DNA of 64,000 nucleotides from NCBI RefSeq assembly GCF_037975245.1, contig NC_092577.1, forward strand, positions 29,072,398-29,136,397. The letters are read 5' to 3'. A model generated the notes under the pieces. That model had not been told where the DNA came from. It searched no databases and saw only the letters and a list, made by a program, of their open reading frames with translations. Position 1 is the stretch's first letter. Every line of letters begins with the position of its first letter. The position numbers and the translations under genes are program-made. This DNA comes from Apostichopus japonicus. Taxonomy: Eukaryota > Echinodermata > Holothuroidea > Aspidochirotida > Stichopodidae. Shown here in pieces: positions 11,601-23,646 of this stretch.

Positions 11601-14600
11601 CTGCTTGTAAAGCCTAACAACTATATCCTCTTTCAGTAAACTGAAGTTCCTCTTGATCATACCTAAAACCCTATTACCTTTTTTAGCAGCTTCGAGACAA
11701 TGTTTAGAAGGTTGCAGAGATGAGTCAATGTATATACCTAGGTCTCTTTCAACAAAGACCTCCTGCAACTCCCCACCATTAAGATTGTATGTATACTATT
11801 GGTTACTACTACCAATATGCATCACCTTGCATTTATCAATATTAAAAAGCATTTGCCATCCCTCAGACCAGAAAAATATCTCCGTCAATGTTATTTATAT
11901 AGGCAACAAACAACAAGGGAACCCCACTAGTAACATCCTGCCAAGAAGAAGCACAGCCTTTAATTAACACCCTCTGTTTCCTATTACCAAGCCAATTCTC
12001 GATCCAAGACAGTAAATTCCCATTGATAACCATACTCTTCAGCCTAAGTAAAAGACGCTGGCGGGGAACTTTATCAAAAGCCTTCTGAAAATCCAGGAAC
12101 ACAACATCTACAGACTTCTGCCTATTTGGTGCGCTGGTTACATCTTCTATAAACTCAAGAATATGCAATGTTGAGACTCTCTGATCAAAGACTGACTACT
12201 GAAGTGACTGACCATAGACTTTGAACAGTAGACTCCATGACTTTACAAACAACACTAGTGAGACTAACGGGCCTATAATTACAGGGCTTAGACTTATCAC
12301 CCTTCTTGAAAATTGGGGTAACATTAGCACATCTCAAGTCCTTAGGAACATAACCTTCATTCATAAATTTACTAAAAACCAATGAGAGTGGAACGTAGAA
12401 ATGGTGTGCAAAAGTTTTCAACAACTACGAGGCATTGCATCAGGCCTAGAATCTTAAGAAACGTTTAAACAAAGCAGCACCTTTAAGACAACCTCATGCG
12501 AAAATAAGACCGTATCCAGGTTAGGACCATCACTTCCCCCATGAAAATCTGGAATACTACTCATGTCTTCCCTTCTGTTAAAACCGACACAAAATAGTTG
12601 TTCAAAAGATCTGCAAGATCCTGCTATAGTAACTAAATTATCTGCCTGTGGTGCCCAAAGAAAAACAATTGCATCTTTAACTTTCTGCTTTGACCTGACA
12701 TAAGAAAAGCAGGCCTTTGGGTTATCCTTAACATTTAAGGTAATGTTACTTTCGAAATTCAATTTTGTATCAGAGACTAAGCGTTATACCTTTGGCTGAT
12801 GATTCAGAATTAGTCCTCCTAGCCAACTTCCACATTCTACGTTTTTGCCTAATTGCACATCTAACTTTCTTATTCACTCAGGAAAGCATACTGCTTTTAC
12901 GACGACGATTCTGCCATGGAACATGATTTTCCATAATGACCTTAACTTATCAGCTAAACAAATCCAAGACTGAGAAGCACTCATATCTCTAAACAAGTTA
13001 ATCAAATCTGTACCCTTTAGTAAAGTTTCAATTGCCTCTGTATCTGATCTCGTAAACTCAGGGACTTTTTCCTTGCTAACATAATTTACGACCTTACAAA
13101 CAACATCAAAAGCTAGTATATCGTGATTGCCTCTGTATCTGATCTCGTAAAATCAGGGACTTTTTCCTTGCTAACATAATTTACGACCTAACAAACGACA
13201 TCAAAAGCTAGTATATCATGATCGCTAGTTCCTAGTTTTCCTAGACCCGTCAAATCAGCATCATTGCTTGGATCAGAACTAAAGACATGATCAAGGATGT
13301 TATCCCCCTAGTAGGGAAAGTAACATGCTGATGTAAAGAGCAATCTTGCACAACGTCTAGAAAGTCATTACCCATCCTAACACCGGAACCATCTATCCAA
13401 TTAATGTCTGCAGGAAACTTAAAGTCGCCCATTATAGCAACATCACTTTTCGCAGCGGTGACATCCCTATGTTCCGACGTCTCTACGTTCCGACGTCTCT
13501 ATGTCCCGACGTCTCTATGTTCCGACAAAACGAAACAAATTCGGAGCAATTTTTTTAATCCAAAAGTGTGTTTGTACCAAGAAAAGTAGTTTTGTGACCC
13601 TAATATTTTTTTTCTCGAATTGGAGCAAACATCAAGATATCGTTATCTTTGCTGCTGTCAGGAGAACGGTAAACAACGCAAATAGTTATAACAATCACTG
13701 GACCTCCTGGAGTTGTTCGTGGACAACTCGCACAAGACAGAATTCACAAAAGAATGTTAACAATTTATTTTTTTTCAAACAATGGAATACAATATCTAAC
13801 TTATGCGTTTGTTCTTGCGATCGCTATTAATGCTACAATGCTGAGCAGATATGTCAGTGACATTTGTTTGGGGCCTTGCTACGTTCTACGCCGCTAAACA
13901 TGATTCTGAATAATGTGTTTAATCATTTGTTACAAAAGAATTCTAGTCAATTTTCGAACCTTTTGTGCCCCCAAAACAAAAATAATAATAATAATATTAA
14001 TGTGTACCAGTATTCCCGCAATATATCATATATGCATGTAAGTTATACTGCGAGAATATCTACGTAGAATCTGTGTATAGACTTTTCGTATATACAGAGT
14101 TCACGAGAGATGTATGCTGCCAGTGAGGACTAGTTGCAAATTGGTCATTCCAATAGCAGAATATTTCTGTTATCATTGAGACGGTTTGAATTTTAAGGAG
14201 CAACCGTTGAAAGGATACGAGCAATGTCTCCACATTTTAATGATATCATTTCTTAACTATGATCAGGAACAGTTCCGTTACGTTTTGTGTCCGAGTTGTA
14301 GTATCAAAATCAAATGTATTCAAAAAAACACCGGCTGGACAAGTAAGCTACTGGGATTTCAAAAGCTAAACTTTCAATACTTGCAATGCATGATAAACCA
14401 CGAACCATAACACAGAAAATAACATATTACGAGCAACCGTCCCCCCCCCCTTTTTTTCATGTAATGCTGAATGTTGGGGCAGTATTTCTTTTGACCCCAT
14501 GGAATTTATTGGCTGGAACAATGGCCAGTATAATCAGGGCGAACCAATGAGGGTACCAATTGAAGATTTTATTCAGGGGTCCTCTAGACAGGGACGCGGC

Positions 14601-15078
14601 CCAGAATCGGACTCCACTAGAGCTCTGTGGGATACTATATACCTTTACTAGAGTGTGCCATACTCGATAGATGCAAGGTGGAGCTATAACAGCTGCGCTA
14701 CTTGTGGCCTGGTCAGTACCTGGTTACCTTTCTTCCAATGTAACGTTTTTCCTTTGTCGATACCATGCTCTATAAGAGCGATAAAATCCATGAAAGCCAA
14801 GTATAACCACATTATATGCAACAAGAAACTATCTAAACTGTCAAGCATTGGACATTGTCGGAAAGGAATAGATTGAAGCAGACGTGTTTCAAAAACGCCA
14901 TTACTTTAACCTTACGAAATCAGTAGTTCGATTTAAAATTGAAAGATTAGCTCCAAGCTTAGGATATGGCTTCCCATTATATAACATGAAAATAAGACTT
15001 ACATGCAAATGTGTATGATGGTGCTACGAGCAGCACCACAAGAAGGAGCGCCCCGCTTCGGTGTTGACGTTGGATCAT
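8368..15078 (-). CDS. Gene A: secreted single-domain hemopexin-like protein (4 exons, 229 aa)
   Basis: Joined exons, in order on the minus strand: 15078-15003, 9738-9527, 9058-8917, 8627-8368. All introns have GT-AG borders and the 690-nt frame is open. Residues 1-25 form a signal peptide. Residues about 28-220 form one four-bladed hemopexin propeller, with blade motifs FDAIT, LDAAVYW, IDAAVIW and VDAAIQW and the usual closing Cys pair (Cys28, Cys220). There is no catalytic domain as in matrix metalloproteases, so this looks like a stand-alone extracellular binding protein; the ligand is unknown. It is the duplicate of gene B but has one module fewer. It ends at a TAG where gene B continues for nine more codons, so the C-terminal Cys pair is lost. 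Intron 1 (5.3 kb) contains a CR1-like LINE. Expression cannot be judged. Confidence 0.82.
8917..9058 (-). CDS. Gene A exon 3: hemopexin blade 2
   Basis: Acceptor CTGACAG, donor AAAG/GTGAGC; 142 nt, phase 0 to 1. It encodes GSQYWRTSGTTVDSGYP and LPNDIDAAVIW to GYFFKG. No conventional long open frame marks it, but its length, phase and splice sites equal those of five other exons in the window. Confidence 0.9.
9527..9738 (-). CDS. Gene A exon 2: hemopexin blade 1
   Basis: Acceptor TTTTTACAG, donor AAG/GTAAGT; 212 nt, phase 1 to 0. It encodes NCISGQFDAITRTSDGKTYAF, i.e. the entry Cys and first blade, then the start of blade 2 (LDAAVYW, KTYFFK). An Arg replaces the Pro of the paralogues in EVFRGLP, and a Trp replaces the Cys of KPICEVF. 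Confidence 0.92.
11130..13440 (-). mobile_element. CR1-like non-LTR retrotransposon, degenerate (in gene A intron 1)
   Basis: On the minus strand the pieces run in LINE order. Endonuclease end: MGDFKFPADINWIDGS and QHVTFPTRG (13432-13250). Reverse transcriptase: VTPIFKKGDKSKPCNYRPVS and then VVFLDFQKAFDKVP (12424-11863). Thumb/C-terminal region: RDLGIYIDSSLQPSKH, KKGNRVLGMIKRNFS and RPHLEYAVQAW (11768-11302). This pattern matches the CR1 clade. Frameshifts and stops make it inactive. The same element occupies the same place in copy 2, so it inserted before the segmental duplication. Confidence 0.85.
13034..13223. repeat. 95-bp tandem duplication inside the CR1-like element
   Basis: The stretch starting gcctctgtatctgatctcg at 13034 starts again at 13129 with few differences. 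Copy 2 has it once (about 40310-40400), so it arose after the segmental duplication or was lost there. Confidence 0.85.
13468..13526. repeat. 16-bp minisatellite, 3.7 units
   Basis: The unit tatgttccgacgtctc is repeated with one or two changes. The matching site in copy 2 (40641-40683) has 2.7 units, exactly one unit fewer. Confidence 0.9.
15003..15078 (-). CDS. Gene A exon 1: signal peptide
   Basis: Starts MIQRQHRSGA, then a hydrophobic core LLLVVLLVA and a small-residue end TFA. It ends in phase 1 at a GTAAGT donor. It is one codon shorter than the gene B exon (a 3-bp deletion at the splice edge), which keeps the frame. The start is the first ATG that gives a canonical signal peptide. Confidence 0.85.
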
Positions 15079-15191
15079 GATGTGCAGCGCGTAGGTCATC
15101 TGTCGTCTCAAAATTTAAACTTAATAATCCTGATTCCGTTTTTAATTTTATAGGTGTCTGCATCAACCTGATAACAATCGAAGCAAAACTA

Positions 15192-15413
15192 CGGAGAGCC
15201 AAACGTTCCATAAATGTCACAAGTTACAAGTTTTCGGCATGCTTATGTTGAATTTGACATATTGATGGATGTAAAGACATATTGTATTTTGTATTTCTTT
15301 TTCGACATGTTCATATGGAATTGTAAAATGTTGATGTCGAATTGGACATATATATATATTAACTTTGACACTTCACTTTCTTTTTCGACATTTTTGGAAC
15401 GTTTGGCTCTCCG
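15192..15413. mobile_element. TA-flanked MITE upstream of gene A
   Basis: It begins CGGAGAGCCAAACGTTCCA and ends with the inverse, with TA on both sides (15190-15191, 15414-15415). TA target sites suggest a Tc1/mariner-type non-autonomous element. It lies about 110 bp upstream of the start codon of gene A. The same element stands upstream of gene B. Confidence 0.75.
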
Positions 15414-15591
15414 TACAAAACGGTAGGCTATAATATCGCATCATGTCAAGGTTGTATCAAGAAGATGTATGTCTCTTCTCCCTGGTCTAACCAGGGACCT
15501 GGTATTTACGCAGTTGTGGTTTTTCTGCTACTTGAGTCATTAGCCATAGCTAAAATAACGAGAGGAATTCAATCCAAACAAATATGTATGT

Positions 15592-15706
15592 ATGTATGTG
15601 TGTGTGTATGCGTGTATATGTGTGTGTGTATGTGTGCGTGTATGTATGTATGTATGTATGTATGTATGTATGTATGTATGTATGTATGTATGCGTGTATG
15701 TATGTA
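15592..15706. repeat. (TATG)n microsatellite
   Basis: Runs of tatg with some tgtg and cgtg units just outside the right border of segmental copy 1. The open frame here (Met-Cys-Val-Tyr repeats) is a repeat artefact. Confidence 0.95.
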
Positions 15707-18000
15707 AACATTCATTCAGAATGGTAATTACAAGATGCTTGGAATGACTCCTCCTTAGTGACTGTTTCGCCTTACATGAATGCTTTTTCTATGTCTGAAA
15801 CTGTCTAAATTACTTCACATTTGATATGTAAATGAAGTTTAGTGGATCTCCACTTTGACCTATGACCTTGCTCTCATTCAATTACAGACGTCATTTTTCA
15901 TTTCTTCAGTTGTCATGTGAGTAACTTCCATGATTCATTACACTTTGCAGCTTAATATTATTGGTCAAAGCTAATACTCCATATAAGAAGATTTGCAGGG
16001 ACCAGATCGTATAGATATACAAAAGAAAAAACACTTGTTGAGTGCACAGAACTAGAAGAAGTCGAAACCTCTGTAACGTTCTACAAATAATCATTCTTTG
16101 AGATATAAATTTTGGGTTACGATGCAGAAGGCTCAGTAACTTTTGCGGTCGTGCTGGCGTGTGCGCATGCGCATAAGTGTGTGTTTGTGACGGCTAGCTT
16201 GTAAACACGATATCTCAACAAACACAATATAAATCAAGTTCGTACTTGGTAGGTACACCCCCCATGATGTGTAGATGTGCCCTACTGTTTTGTTTTGTTC
16301 CCATCTCATGAATATTAATGAGCGGGCTGGGCTCAATAGAAAATTAATTAAATGCCAATATCTCTTCAAGCGTATATCCGATTTAGTTCATTCTTGGTAT
16401 GTGATGTAACTATATTGTAAGTACTTGTTCTTTGCAACAACAATTTAACTTCATTATTTTATATGGCTGGGTCCCCAGGGGCTTAATGGGAGATTGTCAA
16501 AAACGGCCTGTAAACACGATATTTCAGCAACCACAAGTTCAATCAATGTGATACTTACGAGATAAATGCTCCATGATGAGTACATGTAAAAACATTTTAA
16601 TGACGTCTCCGACTTTGTGCAATTAATATTCCTCAAATTGCAAGAAATGGCTGTTAAACTAAAGACAAGCATCAAATGTTCCATGATTTTCATCCTTGGC
16701 ATCAACCGTGTTTTTTATTCTTGTGCATATAATGAATATTAATCATGCAGTAAACATAAAATTCATAAACAGATGGCTCTGAAATAGTATGTCTAATTAG
16801 CTTCATACATTATACTTGGATAATGCAGTGTAAGTACATAGATAATTTGCTTATGAGACCATAACATTTGACCAAATGAATAGTCCTGCATGTATCTCAT
16901 TTCTTTATACACTATGTCACTAAACAGACTTTGCCAACATAACTGATTCCTGGTATACCTTCCTTCATATGTTTGCCGCATCAGTCATTATGGATGATCC
17001 TCTTAATTGTTGGTGTGCACAAGGTCATGAATACTATTAGCCCTTTATAAACCATTGATATCGTATTAGGTGTTCCCATATAAATGTGAACAAATTAACA
17101 AAATGCAAGACATTAAAACAAAACATTAGGACAGCAGCGGAGCAGCCTCTTGCTTGGTACTTTCGTATCATCACAAACTGTTCCATTTTTTCATGATATT
17201 AAACTTATTTGATAAATTGATCTGATATAGTGAGTAAACACGCTAACAAACCGATTCGCATGGAAAACGGTGGTTGCAAGTTGTTTATACTATGTTACAC
17301 AGGGAAAAACTTACTAGAAAGAATACAAATATCGTTTTGCTCCCTTCTTTGTGCAACGTATATCATCCTAATTCATATTATTTGATTTATATTGTTTCCA
17401 AATGACATTGTGAATGCTATAATGAAACAAATACGAAAAGATTATTGTAACGTTTGCGTTCTATTCCCGGGGTTTTATTAAAACAAAGTAGACATATTGA
17501 ACTTTCAAAACTATCCATCATTAGGTCTACATACAATTTCAAGTACGATGTATTTTTACACAATATCAATACACTTGAGTTTATTTTATACAACACTACC
17601 GTATAATGTTGACATATTGTTAAAGAGGTTGGAAATGGCTGACACAGGCTCACTTTATTTACTTAGACCTACTGATTATTTCAAAAGTGGCCGTCTTTTA
17701 AAAACAAAACACTAACAAAGTTGACCAGTTCTCAACAACTTCTCCTGAATACGAACGAGGAAGTAACTTTACCCGCAACCGCAGAGTTGTTTGTCACAGA
17801 TATGTTTCTTTCATGTTTTGTTTTTTTTTTGGGGGGGGGGTGGAAATATCGCTTCCTCATCGGTATGATATTCAACCTCATTTAAAGTATATATTATCGT
17901 ATTTTTATTACAAATAAGTGGCGTAAACATGTTTTGAAAGCAATTCCCATGACAGCAGTCTGTAATCAAGAGTCTAAATCCCGATATAACGCAATGTTTG
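15707..18000. other. Non-coding stretch with diverged interspersed repeats
   Basis: No supportable gene. Around 16198 and 16508 two stretches share tgtaaacacgatat and following similarity; a third relative stands near 42889. These look like old copies of one interspersed repeat of unknown type. The rest is AT-rich with only short chance open frames. Confidence 0.5.
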
Positions 18001-18057
18001 GCTTCCTATTCCGTACTGCAAAGACAAAAACAAACATATATGGTTACAACACTATAG

Positions 18058-18400
18058 TCATCCAATTACATCTATGAGAATTGATGTTATTGGAAGAATA
18101 GGAAAAAAAATAGTCCTTCTGAAATTAAAGATTACGACAGAAGTTAAAGTTCTTATAGATAAAGGGAGCGAGTTCCAATAAACAGGACCACATTTGCAGA
18201 GAGGAAGATCGCCGTAGGATCGCATTCGAGTATTTGATATGACCAAAAGATTTTTATTTGAACTACGGAGACATGTAGATGATTGATGGGGATGCAAGAG
18301 CCCCTTTGTATAAGAAGGAGAGCCAGTAGTAAGGGCATGGTAAATAACAAGAAGTGCCTGAAAAATGACTTTCTGCTCTATGGGCAAAAGTGAAGTCAGG
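18058..18400 (-). pseudogene. LINE C-terminal fragment (CR1/L2-like)
   Basis: The minus-strand frame resembles the end of the reverse-transcriptase polyprotein, with YHALTTGSPSYTKGLL, then RSYGDLPLCKCGPVYWNSLPL and SIRT. The related piece at 2321-2700 has GDRAFSVAAPSLWN in the same position. It is a 5-prime-truncated remnant with no upstream RT motifs nearby. Confidence 0.65.
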
Positions 18401-18680
18401 AAAAATTGTGCTTAAATATGTTGGTGTCCTATTATACGTCTAACAGCTGTATTCCTAATAGGCTGAAGCTTCAGTAATATGGTTGTGGTAACCGACAAAG
18501 CAAGGAATTACATTAGTCAATGTTACTCTCAATGAATGCAAGAACAAGCTGTTCTACAGACTTATTCTTCAGATAAACACGGATTTTACCTGTTACGCTA
18601 GTGAAAATATGCAGACTTGATATTTAGAGTTGTCAAAGTGCTCCAAGGATAGCGTGGGTTAACATGTATGGCTACCACTG

Positions 18681-18722
18681 CACGAATATGTTTAGGCATC
18701 GTAACCACTAAACATATTCGTG
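18681..18722. repeat. Perfect 14-bp inverted repeat with 14-base loop
   Basis: cacgaatatgttta (18681-18694) and its exact inverse complement (18709-18722) could form a stem-loop. No gene context. Confidence 0.85.
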
Positions 18723-19993
18723 TTGTGATTTAAGATGTATGCAATCTTTCATATTTTGTCTAACTTGCAAGCAGTTCTTCTTGGACATTTTCCATGTACT
18801 GTGCAATTTTTCTCTTAACGCTCATTTTGAAGTTATCGAAGATAAAGGCTGACCTATAGTGCAGATTTACAATTATAACAGATTGTGAGAAACAGCCGAG
18901 TATCGAATTAGTACTTGTCATCGGATTAGAAATATTAAGTTGTACCTTTGTGTTTTCTTTGTTTTGTTAACTAATATTGTAAAATGTCGTTACGGTAGTA
19001 ACGTCAGTAAGTGCAACCCCTGAAAATCCTTTAACCATGTATGATTCCATGTAAATGGTCTTTTACTGGTAAATATTCTCGAAATCCTTCTTGATTATTT
19101 TTCTTCAAATTGATTTTCTGCAACATTACCATCACTAAAGCTATATATATGATGTATTCACTCATACTGTCTTGAACATGTATTAATGCTGTAAAATTAT
19201 GGTAATTTAACACTTTCAAAGGAAAGTATAAACAGTACCGTACTGTCAATCATTTTATAATTTTGTGAAACACGACACAAATTGTCTTCACCTCATTGCA
19301 AATTTTTCGATGTTTCTCAACAGCTATAAGTGCTTCCTTGAATCACTCGGGTAGGGGGGGGGGAGGACCGGTGAAAAGAAACCCTGACAGGAAAGAAGAA
19401 GGAATTCAAACGAACCCTGTCCTGGGAAAGAGAAGGCTTCAGATTGTCATATTTGAGCGTCGAGAGGACGGTGCCATATCAAAGAAAATTGTCCCCCAAA
19501 AACTCAACAAAAAGGCCATGGTTTGGCTTGGTTCAATGTGGACTCTCCTTTGGGAGCTATACCGCTATGAATTGTTGCACCTCGGCTCTGTTGCTCCTTG
19601 CTATACGCAACTGACTGGCAATAATGAAGTCTCTAACCTTTATCTGCAGAGAGAAAAACAAACATTTTAAAATTGCTGAAACTGTTCGGATGAGTGCAGA
19701 AGCTTTGATGCATAACATCCCCACTGAAAGGGGGAAAAACTTAAATAGAAGCACATATCATTTCTATACTCCTTGGGTTTTGTAGGCCTCTAGTAAGTAC
19801 CAATGACTTGAACGAACGTTAAGTCCCATTCCAACATTGTCCTCTGAGTTGGTATGAACCATCCAACCAAACCTATTTCTTTGCGTCTCGTCACTGTTAT
19901 AAACCCTATACCCCCATTGTCATGGCGCAACACCTGCCCCGGTGCCCCTACCCAATGACTTAGCCTCGTTTTATAGGTCTACGGTATATACCC

Positions 19994-20315
19994 CAACTAT
20001 AGCACGCTATCATAAAAAAGTTTCTTGAGATTACGTAATCGACCTGCCTTGGTCGTTAAATGGCCTCTTTTTACCAATTAGTCTGCAGCGCCTGCCGCAT
20101 ACTTTTTCTTGTATGAGGGTCTTTGTGTAAATACTGTATGATTAACTACACTGTAGACATGAACATTTTTCCACACAACAGTGTTGTCACAAGGAGCCTA
20201 ATTGTGTTAAGAAACTATGCAGGCTAATTGTACAGCCTGAGGTCGATTTACGACCGCGGCAGGTCGATTCCGTAATCACAAAACTTTCTTAGCTATAGCG
20301 TGTTATAATTGGAGC
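19994..20315. mobile_element. MITE-like element with about 75-bp inverted ends
   Basis: The left arm (about 19994-20068: ctatagcacgctat ... gtaatcgacctgcc) and the right arm (about 20240-20315, read in inverse) match at roughly three quarters of positions. No coding frame is inside. The family is not identified and target duplications are not clear. Confidence 0.6.
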
Positions 20316-21448
20316 CAATAAAGCAGATCTTTAATCCAACAAATTGTATGATCCTTATTCTCCTAAGGCAGTGCTGGTAGTCGAGAAACCAAGCGTACGT
20401 ATTAATTACCCTCCCATGAAAATATGCTGGGCGGAATCTGAAAACAATTTGAGACCATTTGATATGTCGGTTTATCCCCTAGTTGCTTTTCCGCAACGAA
20501 GCGCTTATAATGGGTGAAAGAACGACGATGTAAATACCTTCCAAGCATGCAACCGAACACTTCAGTCCACCTCAATTTTTCTTTTAAAGTGTTGACTTCC
20601 CATTTCCAGAAATCCATAAAATACAACTAGCCTGGACACTCAGTATGAAAAGATATCATTTTACTCACGGTGTGCTCTTTGAGTCACTCATTTTGTGCTC
20701 ATCGCATTCACCGCATCATGCGTTTTTCTCGGCATTTACTGTTTCTGCTTCTCTGTCACTGATGCGACTGTCCGTTCTAGCAAATTGTTCAACTTGGGCC
20801 TGTCCTTCAGCACCACCGATCCCCAATAGTTCGGTAAGACCAAAGTCGTTACATCTAATGTTCGGTCAATGTTAATAGCCTATTGCGTAACAACCTTTGT
20901 ACGCGTTCTGCCAATCCTCTTCGTTCAGATTTTAAAGTTACTGAAATATATTGTCGTTGTTTCACAAAATATGCTTATACACGTATATACTTTTATATTT
21001 ATTTTAATACCTAGGCCTATAGATACTCTAACAAGTAAACTTTCATCAATATATAAATATCTATATATTACTCTTACAAGTTAAAACGAAGGCTTCTCAA
21101 ACGGCTCCCGAAAAACAGGAGACGGCCCTCGAAAAACGGGTGCCTGTGGCTTCCAGAGGGGCACTCCCCAGCATAACGATTATATCATATCATCTAGTCG
21201 CGTTACCAATCGTTTTGCTACAATCTCTTTCATCTTGAATTACCTTGGCTCCGATGCATGGTATATAGATACATCTAACACTCCCGATAAGCGCTTTTAA
21301 TTAGTGCCGCTTGACCGTTGCGAAGGCTAAGTTGTTTGGGACATATCACGTAGGCGTGTATACATTCTGGATATTAATTAGTACATTTGCAGGTCTTTCA
21401 ACTATTGCTGGTTGGTACTATGACTTCTCTTACAAACGAGAGCGCTAG
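20316..21448. other. Non-coding stretch
   Basis: No gene that I can support. A GC-rich patch at about 21095-21160 contains ggctcccgaaaaac. Close relatives stand at 24188 and 24468, on the other side of the foldback element. The open frame at 20645-20875 has no recognisable features. Confidence 0.5.
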
Positions 21449-21494
21449 GATGAAAGCGTGTATACGTGTATGGCAAGCCAAATGCTCAATAAAT

Positions 21495-21845
21495 CGAAAA
21501 ACATGGATTTCCGGTCAAAAAACCATGTTTATCGACCGATAAACCATGTTTATCACTCGAAAAACCATGTTTATCGACCGATAAACCATGTTTATCGACC
21601 GATAAACATGGTTTGTCACCGTAAAACCATGATTATCGGCAGATAAACATGTTTTTTTATGAGAAACATGGTTTATCGAACGATAAACATAGATTTTCAT
21701 TAGATATTCCAAGTTTTTATCGATAATCCAAGTTTATCTCTCGAAAATCCATGTTTATCGGCGATAAACCATTTTTATCGGTGATAAACCATGTTTTTCT
21801 ACAGATAAACATAGTTTATCGACGATAAACCATGGTTTTATATTG
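21495..21845. repeat. Left arm array of about 21-bp near-palindromic units
   Basis: About 16 units built on aaaccatgtttatcgaccgat, which nearly equals its own inverse complement; orientation flips within the array. Because 21 is a multiple of three, frames stay open on both strands and read as repeats of NHVYRPI; I regard these as artefacts. Confidence 0.85.
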
Positions 21846-22329
21846 GCGACTGATGAAAATTTATCGGAACTACTTCCAAAACTCTACATGTTAGTATATA
21901 TACATGTGATAAATCTTTGGTTCCGAAGCCGCATGTGGGCGAGCCCTACCCAAACTTCGTGGAGTCCTGGAATTAGGATCAACGAAATACGACCCCTGTT
22001 ACCGGTGTGAGACTGTTCATGGTGTGCTCACGGTTGTATCTCCTGATAAATTCTGCGTTGGCGCCTTTGCCGAATAGAGAGGAGAGAGTATCAAATTCCC
22101 AACCCTCTGTTGACAATATCATACACAGACTTTCCAGCTTACTGCGGAATTTTCAACGGTAGTTTTGACTTCTCTTAGCCCTTGGTCTATTGTAAGCCTT
22201 TATATTATGCAGTAAGGCTATTCCATAGAGTAAAAAGGAGTTCCTATTGTGCTCTCTGGCTATTTCTTATGACTTTCAAGGTCTTCTGTATAGACCCCGA
22301 CTATTAAAGATAAGTACAATTTGTAGTCT

Positions 22330-23070
22330 CTAAAAGTGCATGACTTGTATCATGACCCTTTCTGAAGCCGAATTGAAAGTCAAAAAGGGTATCATTGTTG
22401 TCGAAGAATATTCTCAGACGTTTCTCGATAGATCTTTCTAGCAGTTTATTAATACAAGGTAGCAAGCTGATCGGCCGGTAATTTTCTGGAAGGGTATGAT
22501 CCCCTTTTTAAAAATCGGGATGACTTTTCCAACTTTCAGGGCATCTGGATAAGTACCAGACGTGAGCACAAGGTTGAAAATATGACAAAGAATTGTCAGA
22601 CGTTTCTCGATAGATCTTTCTAGCAGTTTATTAATACAAGGTAGCAAGCTGATCGGCCGGTAATTTTCTGGAAGGGTATGATCCCCTTTTTAAAAATCGG
22701 GATGACTTTTCCAACTTTCAGGGCATCTGGATAAGTACCAGACGTGAGCACAAGGTTGAAAATATGACAAAGAATTGGAACAATAACATGTGAGATGGAT
22801 TTCCAAATTTTAGGAGAAATACCATCGATACCAGGTGATTTTCCATCTTTCAGGGAATGGATTTCTTTGTAGATTTCTTCAGAAGTGATGGGCGAAAGAA
22901 ATATAGTATTTGGAGTACCAGGCTGCATGAACTGCATAGGATCAGAACCATTAACAATATCATGACCAAGTTTGTTGCCAATGGTTGAGAAATAATCATT
23001 GAAAGCATTAGCAATGCCAATGTCATCAGTAATGGTTGCATTGTCATAAGTGATATTATTAACTATAGAG
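22330..23070 (-). pseudogene. LINE reverse-transcriptase fragment inside the foldback element
   Basis: Minus-strand motifs: ITSEEIYKEIHSLKDGKSPG, IDGISPKIWK and PDALKVGKVIPIFKKG, the N-terminal RT blocks of a non-LTR element. Downstream, FRLQKGHDTSHAL-like sequence near 22350 fits a later block. A perfect 182-bp tandem duplication (22415 and 22597) breaks the order, so it is not functional. Confidence 0.75.
22415..22778. repeat. Two essentially identical 182-bp tandem copies
   Basis: The block beginning cagacgtttctcgatagatc occurs at 22415 and again at 22597. I see no difference over about 181 bases. Identity this high in dead LINE sequence means a very recent duplication or an assembly artefact. 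Confidence 0.9.
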
Positions 23071-23646
23071 GTAGAATTCCTTTTCTTTTAGCAAAAAAGT
23101 CCATCTATCATAACCGGAAAAAGATCCAGTATTCATACAGTAATAATAGCAACAAAAAAGCAGGGTGGAACGACCCTCCCCCTCCTCCCCCCTTCCCCAA
23201 AAAAGGTAAAAAACAAAAAAAATTCTCCTGTGGGCAAATGGTTCATGCGGTAGCCGTACTTTCGGTAGTTACCGTCGTTAACCCTTAAGCCCACGTCTGG
23301 GCCGCAAGTGACCCCCTCTTCCCCTGGCCACTGCCAGTGGGTACCTCAACTTTTGGGAAGTGGTATGCAGGGGCACTGGGCGTGACAACCCCGCGCTGTT
23401 GCGAACAAGATTTAGAACAAACTCTGGCACTTGTTCACGCCATGCTGACAATAATCGACACTTGAACTTACCGAGGGTTGTATAACCTCCTTGATGATTG
23501 CTGAGGTTGTGGATTTCTGAAGTACTTAGCGGATTTAGCTTGTGTCGTGAGATCGGTGTCAGATCGATGACGGTGTACTGAGCCTGTGCGTTGCCGATTA
23601 TTATTCCGCACTAGTCCATGTGCGGATTGTGCGGGACCGCAGCTAT

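Larger units (their letters stand above)
1..15532. repeat. Segmental duplication, copy 1 (carries gene A)
   Basis: Sequence from base 1 to about 15532 recurs in the same orientation at 27897-42594. The match is near-continuous apart from insertions and deletions. Copy 1 has extra hAT insertions at 35-1326 and 6741-8132 and keeps the LINE middle at about 2280-5820. It lacks the segment that corresponds to about 30180-35940 of copy 2. The right border is sharp: both copies read through gctact and then diverge. The left border lies at or beyond the start of the window. Confidence 0.9.

Noticed and set aside
15465-15707. Open frame with Met-Tyr-Val-Cys repeats
   Set aside because: Translation of the (TATG)n microsatellite.
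19296-19670. 124-codon plus-strand frame
   Set aside because: No recognisable motif, contains a poly-G-derived Gly run, and has no neighbouring exons or duplicate for support.
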